NCBI GenBank assembly: GCA_946479395.1
Contig: CAMLFV010000114.1
Span: 1 to 8,677 of the forward strand
Origin: an uncultured Flavobacterium sp.
GTDB lineage: Bacteria; Bacteroidota; Bacteroidia; Flavobacteriales; Flavobacteriaceae
Length of the DNA stretch: 8,677 nucleotides
Reading direction: 5' to 3'
The translations under genes were made by a program, and so were the position numbers. The notes beneath the pieces were generated by a model. That model was not told the DNA's origin, made no database searches, and was given only the letters and a program-made list of their open reading frames with translations. Of the stretch, positions 1 through 5,850 are shown in pieces (positions within the stretch are counted from its first letter, which is position 1; the number at the start of each line of letters is the position of its first letter).

Positions 1-297
1 ATCAATCTTTGCTCCTTCTAATGAAAATCCTTTAAAACTATCAATCAGTTTAATAATAATCGCCCCGTTTCTTCCATTCTCACCAAAAACTTCAACAGCA
101 TCTTCAGGTTCTAATTCAATAATACTTTCGATATGTTCAGGTTTTATTTTTGCATAATCTACAAATCGAATTTTGTATCCGTTCACAATAACCAACGGAT
201 TTTTATAACTGATTTCTTTAGAAAAAGGAATAGTTGAAGTGGCATTAACGGTTAATGTTGCAAAAGCGCAACCAATTGATATAAGTATTTTTTTCAT
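1..297 (-). CDS. Secreted TonB-plug-like small protein (5' part only; runs off the window)
   Basis: Not in a named family that I can pin down. The start codon is at 297-295 and the frame stays open for 99 codons to the window edge, so the C-terminus is missing. The N-terminus (MKKILISIGCAFATLTVNA) is a signal peptide with a likely cleavage after Ala19; a Cys at 10 is too close to the start to be a good lipobox. Residues 34-40 (PLVIVNG) and about 56-83 (IESIIELEPEDAVEVFG, then GRNGAIIIK) match the pattern of TonB-dependent receptor plug domains (PLxxVDG ... IESIEVLK-A-A-x-YG-GANGVIIItTK). In Bacteroidetes this motif also occurs in short proteins without a barrel, and I infer that type or the start of a larger receptor. 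The start lies 1 base after the stop of the upstream monooxygenase gene, so the two are probably co-transcribed and perhaps translationally coupled. Confidence 0.75.
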   Translation of the reverse strand, partial: MKKILISIGCAFATLTVNATSTIPFSKEISYKNPLVIVNGYKIRFVDYAKIKPEHIESIIELEPEDAVEVFGENGRNGAIIIKLIDSFKGFSLEGAKID

Positions 298-298
298 A

Positions 299-1285
299 TT
301 AAATTTTAGAAATAATTGCAGCAAATTTCTCCATAGAATACAAACGTTTTTCTAAAGAATATATTGGGCAAGACATCATAATTTCGTTTATTTGATAACG
401 ATTTATAAACTGTTTCAAATTTCGAGCCACAGTTTCTTCATCGCCAATAAAACTTCCTGCAGTCATTTGACTTAGCTGCGCTTCTTCAACCACCGACCAA
501 TCATCATAAAAAGCCATATCGGGTTGTTTCATTTTTGATCGCTGGTTTCGGATCAAACCTAAAAACATCTTGTAAAATGTTGATGCATGAAGTTTTGCCT
601 CTTCATTTGTTTCGCCAATAATTACATTTACACACGCTATTTTGTAAGGCGACGGAATTTCTCCGTTTGCCTGAAATTCATCGGTATAAAACTTAAACGC
701 AGCGCCCAATTGCTGTGGTGCAAAGTGCGATGCAAAAGCGTAAGGCAACCCATAAGCGGCAGCCAGAACAGCACTATCGGTACTTGAACCCAACAGATAA
801 ACAGGAATATTTGTGCCTTCTGCAACAAAAGCACGGACTTTAGATTCGGTATTTTCGGTAGAAAGGTATTGTTGGATTGCCGAGACGTTTTTAGGAAATT
901 CATGCACGTTTTTCATGAAATTCTCATTCATGTGCTGTGCGGTTAATCCATCGGTTCCGGGTGCCCTTCCCAATCCCAAATCAATACGGTTCGGATAAAT
1001 CTGCGCCAACGTTCCAAACTGTTCGGTAATAGCCAACGGTGAGTGATTTGGCAACATAACACCGCCAGATCCTACCTTGATTTTCTGCGTATTTGCCGCT
1101 ACATAACCCATTAAAACCGATGTTGCATTACTTGCAACACCTTCCATATTATGATGTTCTGCCAGCCAATATCTTGTAAAATTCAATTCATCGGCTTTTT
1201 GTGCTGTAGCTTTTAGTTCGATAAAAGCATCCTGAACAGTTTTGTTTTCCTTTACGTAAACTAAATCCAGAAAAGAATAGTTCAT
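299..1285 (-). CDS. LLM-class (luciferase-like) flavin-dependent oxidoreductase, MsnO8/YhbW-like
   Basis: A 328-residue cytoplasmic protein of the bacterial luciferase-like monooxygenase superfamily, which uses reduced flavin (FMN or F420 in various members) in a TIM-barrel fold. The visible signatures are RYWLAEHHN (38-46), VGSGGVMLPNHSPL (71-84), RIDLGLGRAPGTD (100-112), the YLLGSSTDSAVLAAAYGLPYAF region (163-184) and SFIGDEETV near 278-286. These are typical of the MsnO8-type group to which E. coli YhbW belongs; the full length fits that family (roughly 320-340 residues). The physiological substrate of this group is not established, so none is proposed. The gene is divergent from the MarC-family gene. 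It ends 1 base before the start of the plug-like gene, suggesting a two-gene transcript. Upstream of the ATG lies an AT-rich region with a TATTTTTA -7-like box but no convincing -33 element. Confidence 0.93.
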   Translation of the reverse strand: MNYSFLDLVYVKENKTVQDAFIELKATAQKADELNFTRYWLAEHHNMEGVASNATSVLMGYVAANTQKIKVGSGGVMLPNHSPLAITEQFGTLAQIYPNRIDLGLGRAPGTDGLTAQHMNENFMKNVHEFPKNVSAIQQYLSTENTESKVRAFVAEGTNIPVYLLGSSTDSAVLAAAYGLPYAFASHFAPQQLGAAFKFYTDEFQANGEIPSPYKIACVNVIIGETNEEAKLHASTFYKMFLGLIRNQRSKMKQPDMAFYDDWSVVEEAQLSQMTAGSFIGDEETVARNLKQFINRYQINEIMMSCPIYSLEKRLYSMEKFAAIISKI

Positions 1286-1367
1286 ATTTTTTTTATAAAA
1301 ATAGTCAATTTATTTTTAACCTTATTTGAAATTATTTTTTAGCTTTAAAAAAAACTTGTTTCGCGCT

Positions 1368-1988
1368 ATGGATTTATTTCTAATAACATTTGCCGCTTTA
1401 TTTTCTGTGATAAATCCGTTGGGATCTGTCCCTATTTTTTTAGGATTAACGCAAGGAGATCCTAAAGAAGCCAAGAATAAAACCGCCTTTTGGGCATCGG
1501 TAAACGTATTCATTATTCTTGTGATTTCGTTTTTTATAGGAAAAGTAATCTTAAACTTTTTTGGAATAAGTATCGATGTTCTACGAATTGCTGGTGGTGT
1601 GGTGATTTGTTCATCGGGGTTCGGGCTACTTTCCGGAACATTCAGTAAACGCAGAGGAGTAAATAAAAAAGTAGCCGATGATGCACAACAACGAAACGAT
1701 ATTGCTTTAACTCCGTTAGCAATTCCTATGATGGCTGGCCCAGGATCTATGTCGCTGCTTATTGCAATGGAACAAGACAATCCCGAAATCATAAATAAAC
1801 TTTTAATTGTAGCGGCTATTTTTGCAGTTGCGATTACCGTATTTCTAATTTTAAGAAGTGCGAATTACATATCGAAACTTTTAGGCGCATCGGGTATTGT
1901 TGCTATTTCAAGAATTATTGGTTTCCTTGTTTTGGCAATTGGTATCCAGTATATTATAAATTCGTTATTGATTCTCTTTAAAATATAA
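1368..1988 (+). CDS. MarC-family (UPF0056) integral membrane protein
   Basis: A 206-residue inner-membrane protein of the MarC/NAAT family, with about six hydrophobic segments. Diagnostic pieces are FSVINPLGSVPIFL (12-25), the RIAGGVVI segment (73-80), DIALTPLAIPMMAGPGSMS (111-129) and the C-terminal GIVAISRIIGFLVLAIGIQYI (176-196). The family is named after E. coli MarC. A role in multiple antibiotic resistance was proposed and later disputed, and some archaeal relatives are described as neutral amino-acid transporters, so function here is open. I chose the ATG at 1368 because family members start directly with a hydrophobic segment of the type MDLFLITFAALF. A TTG at 1326 in the same frame would add a basic, low-complexity 14-residue tail. 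The gene is followed immediately by a perfect 9-bp hairpin terminator and is probably monocistronic. Confidence 0.92.
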   Translation: MDLFLITFAALFSVINPLGSVPIFLGLTQGDPKEAKNKTAFWASVNVFIILVISFFIGKVILNFFGISIDVLRIAGGVVICSSGFGLLSGTFSKRRGVNKKVADDAQQRNDIALTPLAIPMMAGPGSMSLLIAMEQDNPEIINKLLIVAAIFAVAITVFLILRSANYISKLLGASGIVAISRIIGFLVLAIGIQYIINSLLILFKI

Positions 1989-1989
1989 A

Positions 1990-2017
1990 AAAGGTACGCT
2001 GTGTGAAACGTACCTTT
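1990..2017 (+). terminator. Rho-independent terminator after the MarC-family gene
   Basis: A perfect 9-bp inverted repeat, AAAGGTACG (1990-1998) and CGTACCTTT (2009-2017), with a 10-base loop, starts 1 base past the stop codon and continues into TTTATT. The position and T-rich tail suit termination of the plus-strand transcript. It separates this gene from the SulP gene, so the two are likely transcribed separately. Confidence 0.8.
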
Positions 2018-2152
2018 ATTAAAAACTAAATAACTAACAACAATAATATACGCAATAATTTATTCACTTAATTACGAGTGTAAAAGTAGTAAATTATTTT
2101 TATTTATTCTAAATAAGGATAAATATTTTTAATTATTTTTTAAGTTCACCAA

Positions 2153-3667
2153 ATGTCTTTTGATTTAAAAACCTACCGAATTGAAATTTTAGCAGGCTTA
2201 ACAGTTGCCATGACAATGATTCCCGAATCTCTTTCATTTGCAATTGTTGCAGGATTACCACCTTTAACAGGATTGTACGGAGCATTTATCATGGGAATCA
2301 TCACTGCATTCTTAGGTGGAAGACCGGGAATGATTTCGGGCGGAGCCGGAGCAACCGTTATTGTAATGATTGCGTTGATTGCTACTCACGGTATTGAATA
2401 CTTTTTTGCTGCGGTGGTTTTGGCAGGAATTTTTCAGGTTATTGTCGGTGTTTTTAAACTCGGTAAGTTTGTGCGCTTGGTACCGCAACCGGTCATGTAT
2501 GGTTTTTTAAACGGATTGGCAGTTGTAATATTTATGTCGCAAATAGAACAATTCAAGCAAAAAACAAATACTGGTTTTAGTTGGTTGCAAGGCGAATCGT
2601 TATATATAATGGGCGGTTTGGTAGCTTTAACTTTGATATTGGTTTACTTTATTCCGAAAATATCAAAAGCCTTACCTACCACTTTAATTGCTATTGCAGT
2701 AATTTTTGGTATTGTTCATTTTTTTAATATCGATACAAAAACAGTTCAAGATATTGCTTCGATCAGCGGAAGCTTACCTCCTTTTCATATTCCGCAGATT
2801 CCTTTAAATTTAGATACACTTCAGATCATTTTTCCTTACGCAGCTATTATGGCGGGTGTTGGTTTGCTTGAAAGTTTACTGACCTTAACGCTTGTAGATG
2901 AAGTTACGGAAAGTCGCGGAAACGCAAATAAAGAATCGGTAGCACAGGGAATTGCCAATATTGCCAACGGTTTTTTCACGGGAATGGGTGGCTGCGCCAT
3001 GATTGCACAAACCTTTGTAAACTTAAACGCAGGTGCACGAAAACGTATTTCGGCAATTGTAAGTAGTTTGGCGATATTGTTCATTATATTGGTTGCTGCG
3101 CCGGTTATAGAGCAAATTCCAATGGCTGCTTTGGTGGGCGTTATGATGATGGTTGCCATTACGACTTTTAGCTGGGGATTTTTTAAGAAGATGACCAAAA
3201 TGCCTAAAAGCGATATTTTAGTTACCTTGATTGTTGCAGGAATTACCATTATTTTTCACAATTTGGCTGTTGCCGTTTTGGTTGGAATTATTATTTCGGC
3301 ATTGGTTTTTGCATGGGAAAGTGCCAAACGCATCAGAGCCAGAAAATATGTTGATGCCAACGGCATTAAGCATTACGAAATTTACGGACCGTTGTTTTTT
3401 GGATCGGTAGCAAACTTTAACGAAAAGTTTGATTTAGCGAATGATCCCGAAACGATTATGATTTCTTTTAAGGAAAGTAGAATTGCCGATATGAGTGGAA
3501 TTGAAGCAGTTGATTTACTGACAAAAAAATACAGCGAACGCAACAAAAAAGTTATTTTAACACATTTAAGTGAAGACAGCCGTAAACTGTTAGAAAATGC
3601 ATCGGCAATTATTAAAGTGAATATTGCAGAAGATCCACATTATAAAATACCGAGTGATTTGTTGTAG
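2153..3667 (+). CDS. SulP/SLC26-family inorganic anion transporter with C-terminal STAS domain
   Basis: A 504-residue inner-membrane transporter. Residues about 1-390 form the multi-span SulP core: the conserved start MTMIPESLSFAIVAGLPPLTGLYGAF (20-45), GGRPGMISGGAGATVIV (55-71), VPQPVMYGFLNGLAVVIF (110-127), and the MAGVGLLESLLTLTLVDE segment (233-250). The acidic Glu240 there corresponds by position to the conserved acidic residue of TM8 in this fold. GGCAMIAQTFVN (279-290) and GARKRIS (294-300) follow. Residues about 400-500 form a cytoplasmic STAS domain with the characteristic RIADMSGIEAV loop (443-453). Family members carry sulfate, bicarbonate, chloride or dicarboxylates. No carbonic anhydrase or sulfate assimilation gene lies next to it, so the anion cannot be assigned. 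The ATG at 2153 places the first helix correctly; no Shine-Dalgarno sequence is visible, as is usual in this phylum. The 3' end converges on a minus-strand lipoprotein gene 60 bases away, with no clear terminator between them. Confidence 0.95.
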   Translation: MSFDLKTYRIEILAGLTVAMTMIPESLSFAIVAGLPPLTGLYGAFIMGIITAFLGGRPGMISGGAGATVIVMIALIATHGIEYFFAAVVLAGIFQVIVGVFKLGKFVRLVPQPVMYGFLNGLAVVIFMSQIEQFKQKTNTGFSWLQGESLYIMGGLVALTLILVYFIPKISKALPTTLIAIAVIFGIVHFFNIDTKTVQDIASISGSLPPFHIPQIPLNLDTLQIIFPYAAIMAGVGLLESLLTLTLVDEVTESRGNANKESVAQGIANIANGFFTGMGGCAMIAQTFVNLNAGARKRISAIVSSLAILFIILVAAPVIEQIPMAALVGVMMMVAITTFSWGFFKKMTKMPKSDILVTLIVAGITIIFHNLAVAVLVGIIISALVFAWESAKRIRARKYVDANGIKHYEIYGPLFFGSVANFNEKFDLANDPETIMISFKESRIADMSGIEAVDLLTKKYSERNKKVILTHLSEDSRKLLENASAIIKVNIAEDPHYKIPSDLL

Positions 3668-3669
3668 TT

Positions 3670-3726
3670 CAACCACAGATGCACAGATTGTAATTATAAA
3701 GCTAACCACGATTCAGATTCCTGATT
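3670..3726. repeat. Degenerate 'accacagatgcacagatt'-type intergenic remnant
   Basis: The 60-base gap between the convergent SulP and lipoprotein genes holds two related half-units: aaccacagatgcacagatt near 3671-3689 and aaccacgattcagattcctg near 3704-3723. Both begin with AACCAC and contain CAGATT. Similar degenerate 'accacagat..cacagatt' strings are familiar from intergenic DNA of Bacteroidetes. I recognise it by pattern only; a repeat family within this genome cannot be confirmed from one copy. Confidence 0.3.
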
Positions 3727-3727
3727 A

Positions 3728-4276
3728 TTAATGTATCCAAATTTGTTTTCGTTCTACCTCACTCCATCGATTATCTTTTCTTTCAAAAATAATAATTTCT
3801 CCATAACCACTCAACAAACTGCTAACCAGAGAAAAACCAACAAAAGCGAAATTACCATCATCTGTAAATACAGGTAAGGTAGTATAATATAGATTACTTT
3901 GAGGATTTAAAATCGAATCAGATTGACTTTCAACATCTTCTTTAAATAATTTATAATTAGAAAAAAATTCATTATACTTTTCACTAATGATAAAACTGCT
4001 CATTTGTGATTCAATATCTTCCTTTTTCATATCAAAAGCATACTTTTTCAACAATAAACCTTCTTCTGAGTACAAAGCCTTTTTAAAAGGAGTCCAATCC
4101 AATTGATTACTTAAATTATTACAAACCAAAGAATCTTCTACATAAAATTTTAAAATACTGTTAGTAAATTTTAATTTATCTTCTAATGTGTAGTCATTTT
4201 TATGCAGCAATTTATTCTTTGTACACGATAATATCAAAAAACACAATAGTATAACTTTTACCGTAAGTGATTTCAT
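3728..4276 (-). CDS. Uncharacterised lipoprotein, 182 aa
   Basis: No family recognised with certainty. From the ATG at 4276 the N-terminus MKSLTVKVILLCFLILSC is a lipoprotein signal sequence with lipobox ILSC and acylated Cys18, so the mature protein is predicted to be membrane-anchored. The middle (about 25-125) is charged and probably helical (EDKLKFTNSILKFYVEDSL; KKEDIESQM). The C-terminal part has YTTLPVFTDDGNFAFVGFS, a Gly-containing stretch (LLSGYGEIIIFERK) and a Trp-rich end (DNRWSEVERKQIWIH). That layout resembles small Bacteroidetes proteins ending in 'PIFs.Dgk.A......G.G....yek..g.W.....W', which I read as a beta-rich domain of unknown function. The frame could be extended to an ATG at 4312, but that start sits inside the terminator hairpin of the upstream gene and would bury the signal peptide. 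A weak TTG-N19-TATCTTGA promoter candidate overlaps the hairpin. Confidence 0.75.
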   Translation of the reverse strand: MKSLTVKVILLCFLILSCTKNKLLHKNDYTLEDKLKFTNSILKFYVEDSLVCNNLSNQLDWTPFKKALYSEEGLLLKKYAFDMKKEDIESQMSSFIISEKYNEFFSNYKLFKEDVESQSDSILNPQSNLYYTTLPVFTDDGNFAFVGFSLVSSLLSGYGEIIIFERKDNRWSEVERKQIWIH

Positions 4277-4302
4277 AGTAATTATTATTAAAATCAAGAT
4301 AC

Positions 4303-4332
4303 AAAAACGCATTGATTTCTCAATGCGTTTTT
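4303..4332 (-). terminator. Strong hairpin terminator of the ctlX transcript
   Basis: A perfect 12-bp stem, AAAAACGCATTG (4303-4314) and CAATGCGTTTTT (4321-4332), encloses a 6-base loop. On the minus strand it lies downstream of ctlX and ends in five U residues; on the plus strand it ends in six, so it could work both ways. Its core and loop closely resemble the gltA terminator near 8048-8078. Confidence 0.85.
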
Positions 4333-4345
4333 TCTATACTTTTTA

Positions 4346-4446
4346 TGTCATTCAGAACTTGTTTCGGAATCTCATCAAGTTAATTTCTAATGAGAAGCTG
4401 CCCCGAGCATACGAACTGAACGAAGTTAAATAAATTCAGCTTGACA
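4346..4446. repeat. REP-like palindromic intergenic element
   Basis: This roughly 100-bp stretch between the terminator and the ctlX stop has imperfect complementary ends. The left end is TGTCATTCAGAACTTGTTTC (4346-4365); the right end, read on the other strand from 4446, is TGTCAAGCTGAATTTATTTA, giving 14 matches of 20. A small inner palindrome TCTCAT (4370-4375) / ATGAGA (4390-4395) lies within. The outer pattern (TGTCATxCTGAAxTTGTTTC) is a common extragenic palindrome type in Bacteroidetes genomes. It has no reading frame. Confidence 0.6.
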
Positions 4447-4454
4447 CCTATTTG

Positions 4455-5393
4455 CTACTCTTGCGGTAAAAACACTTCCGCCAGCATGCAACGGGCACTC
4501 CCGCCACCGCATGCTTCAATGGTGTAAAGGGGTGCGTGTAAAATAGCACAATGTTTTTCTATGGCTTTTATTTGTACATCGGTTAAACTTTCATAAGCCT
4601 GTGTACTCATCACCATGTATAATTGACCATCTTTTCCTTCAACCTGTAACATATTTCCTGCAAAATGATTTACCTGATCTTCGGTAATATAAATAATTTC
4701 TTTACCGTCTTCTTTCAGGCTGTTTACAACCATTTTACGTTCTTGTTTATCATCGATACTATCGCCACAAATAATAGCAAAAGTTTCGGCAATACTCATC
4801 ATAACGTTGGTATGGTAAATTGGTAAACGTTTTCCATCAACCGTTTGGTATGCTTCAAAAATTACCGGGTGCATATCGTTATCTTCGCAAAACTCTATAA
4901 TCAACTCTTCATCTGCACGAGGCGATAAAGCTGCGTAAACCTTAGCGTTTTCACGATCGATAATCATGCTTCCTGTCCCTTCTAAAAAGATATCGTCTTC
5001 TTCTGCCGATGTGTAATCGTTTATTTCGTTTATTTTAAAACCTTTTTCTTCCAGAATATCTAAAATATCCTCACGACGTTCTAATCTGCGGTTTTCTGCA
5101 AACATTGGGTACAAAACCACTTCGGCATTGTCGTGAAACGAAACCCAGTTGTTTGGAAAGATACTATCAGGCGTATCGCTATCTGTAGTATCATCTACCA
5201 CAACCACGTTTACACCAACCGAGCGTAAACGTTCTACAAAACCATCAAACTCTTCTTGTGCTTTTTGGTTTACGTTTGCCGGAGTTAATCCTTCTAATTT
5301 CTTTTGATAATAATTATTTACTGCCGTTTGTTCGTTCATACGGAATTGCACCGGACGAATCATTAATACGGTATTTGCTGCTTGCTGACTCAT
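4455..5393 (-). CDS. ctlX: Citrulline utilization hydrolase CtlX family protein
   Basis: A 312-residue cytoplasmic enzyme of the guanidine-modifying (amidinotransferase/deiminase) superfamily, in the branch annotated as CtlX after the Francisella citrulline-utilisation protein. The five-bladed propeller catalytic set is visible: DSIFPNNWVSFH (76-87), LEGTGS (137-142) supplying the acidic residue, YHTNVMMS (193-200) with the catalytic His194, and the C-terminal nucleophile motif GGGSARCMLAEVF with Cys302. The length fits the family. I infer hydrolysis of citrulline or a related ureido/guanidino compound; the exact substrate is not shown by sequence. It is last in a same-strand group after the DDAH/deiminase-type gene and the four-helix-bundle gene, and is followed by a strong terminator. 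The 58-base leader (5394-5451) is composed of degenerate 'tgtatgtt' repeats and one arm of an inverted repeat, with no clear promoter. Confidence 0.9.
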   Translation of the reverse strand: MSQQAANTVLMIRPVQFRMNEQTAVNNYYQKKLEGLTPANVNQKAQEEFDGFVERLRSVGVNVVVVDDTTDSDTPDSIFPNNWVSFHDNAEVVLYPMFAENRRLERREDILDILEEKGFKINEINDYTSAEEDDIFLEGTGSMIIDRENAKVYAALSPRADEELIIEFCEDNDMHPVIFEAYQTVDGKRLPIYHTNVMMSIAETFAIICGDSIDDKQERKMVVNSLKEDGKEIIYITEDQVNHFAGNMLQVEGKDGQLYMVMSTQAYESLTDVQIKAIEKHCAILHAPLYTIEACGGGSARCMLAEVFLPQE

Positions 5394-5399
5394 ATATTT

Positions 5400-5436
5400 T
5401 ATGTTCTATGTTGTATGTATTAAGTTGTATGTTCTG
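5400..5436. repeat. Degenerate short direct repeats upstream of ctlX
   Basis: The 9-mer gttgtatgt occurs at 5410-5418 and 5424-5432, and tatgttct occurs at 5400-5407 and 5428-5435. Together they make this leader look like decayed tandem copies of a roughly 14-base unit. The second set overlaps the left arm of the inverted repeat around the four-helix-bundle gene. Confidence 0.6.
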
Positions 5437-5451
5437 TAATGTTATATGTTT
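5421..5451 (+). repeat. Left inverted-repeat arm of the four-helix-bundle cassette
   Basis: This 31-base arm is complementary to 5823-5850. Read 5' to 3' on the plus strand it shares TAAGTT, then TA, then GTT, and finally a perfect 11-mer GTTATATGTTT (5441-5451) with the reverse complement of the other arm; two single mismatches and a 3-base gap interrupt it. Its inner end abuts the stop codon of the four-helix-bundle gene (5452-5454). Confidence 0.7.
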
Positions 5452-5811
5452 CTATTTCCAATTATTTTCAACGTATTTAATAAAAGAATAAATTTTAGCA
5501 CTTAAAATTTCATAATTCTGAATTAAGTCGTCTCTAAATAAGTTACCGTATAAATGCTTAATCTTTTCTAGATGATAAATTGTTTCTAAAGAACTTGCCC
5601 ATGAGAATGTTAGGAATCTCACAAACTCTGCTTTATAAGCACTTCGTCCATAGCCTTCTACAATATTTGTTACAATACTATCAGACGATCTTCTTAATTG
5701 ACTTCCTAATTCGTACAATTCGTGTTTAGGCAATTTCAAAGACATTGAATGGACTTCATAAAATAATGACAAACTAATTTTGTAAATGTCTAAATCTTTA
5801 TAACTACTCAT
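5452..5811 (-). CDS. Four-helix-bundle protein (S23 / 23S rRNA intervening-sequence protein family)
   Basis: A 119-residue protein with the hallmark of the family: ELYELGSQLRRSSDSIVTNIVEGYGRS and AEFVRFLTFSWASSLET (31-77), matching the consensus QLRRAAxSIPxNIAEGxGR ... EFxxFLxxAxGSxxE. The rest is predicted helical, giving four amphipathic helices that assemble into a homo-oligomeric bundle in known structures. The family is known from ORFs inside 23S rRNA intervening sequences (Leptospira, Coxiella) and from Avd accessory proteins of diversity-generating retroelements. Its biochemical role is unsettled; nucleic-acid binding through basic faces is the usual proposal. Here no rRNA or reverse transcriptase is nearby. 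The gene lies between two functionally related hydrolase genes on the same strand (36 bases after the first, 58 before the second) and is enclosed by inverted repeats, so I infer it was inserted. Confidence 0.93.
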   Translation of the reverse strand: MSSYKDLDIYKISLSLFYEVHSMSLKLPKHELYELGSQLRRSSDSIVTNIVEGYGRSAYKAEFVRFLTFSWASSLETIYHLEKIKHLYGNLFRDDLIQNYEILSAKIYSFIKYVENNWK

Positions 5812-5822
5812 GATTAAACCTA

Positions 5823-5850
5823 AAACATATAACTTATAACGTAAAACTTA
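5823..5850 (-). repeat. Right inverted-repeat arm of the four-helix-bundle cassette
   Basis: On the minus strand this 28-base arm begins with the TAA stop codon of the upstream hydrolase gene (5850-5848) and ends with GTTATATGTTT (plus-strand aaacatataac, 5823-5833), the exact complement of 5441-5451. In the minus-strand RNA the two arms would form a stem of about 25 base pairs with small interruptions, looping out the whole four-helix-bundle reading frame. Confidence 0.7.

Noticed and set aside
637..903. Second minus-strand frame and plus-strand frames (587-787, 813-998) within the monooxygenase gene
   Set aside because: They overlap a strongly supported gene, lack motifs, and have no start context or neighbours of their own.
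1326..1367. TTG start at 1326 for the MarC-family gene
   Set aside because: It adds a basic 14-residue tail absent from the family pattern; the ATG at 1368 begins right at the first membrane segment.
1322..1792. Minus-strand 156-codon frame opposite the MarC-family gene
   Set aside because: It is antisense to a clear membrane-protein family, has low-complexity content and no recognisable motif, and results from codon bias of the real gene.
2836..3249. Minus-strand 137-codon frame inside the SulP gene
   Set aside because: It is antisense to the conserved transport core and has no recognisable motif; treated as a shadow of the real gene.
4277..4312. Upstream ATG at 4312 giving the lipoprotein 12 more residues
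   Set aside because: That ATG lies within the 12-bp terminator stem and would put a second hydrophobic stretch before the natural MKS signal peptide; the ATG at 4276 gives a standard lipoprotein N-terminus.
5452..5811. Four-helix-bundle gene as Avd of a diversity-generating retroelement
   Set aside because: No reverse transcriptase, template repeat or variable repeat pair is visible in the window, and the gene is flanked by metabolic genes.
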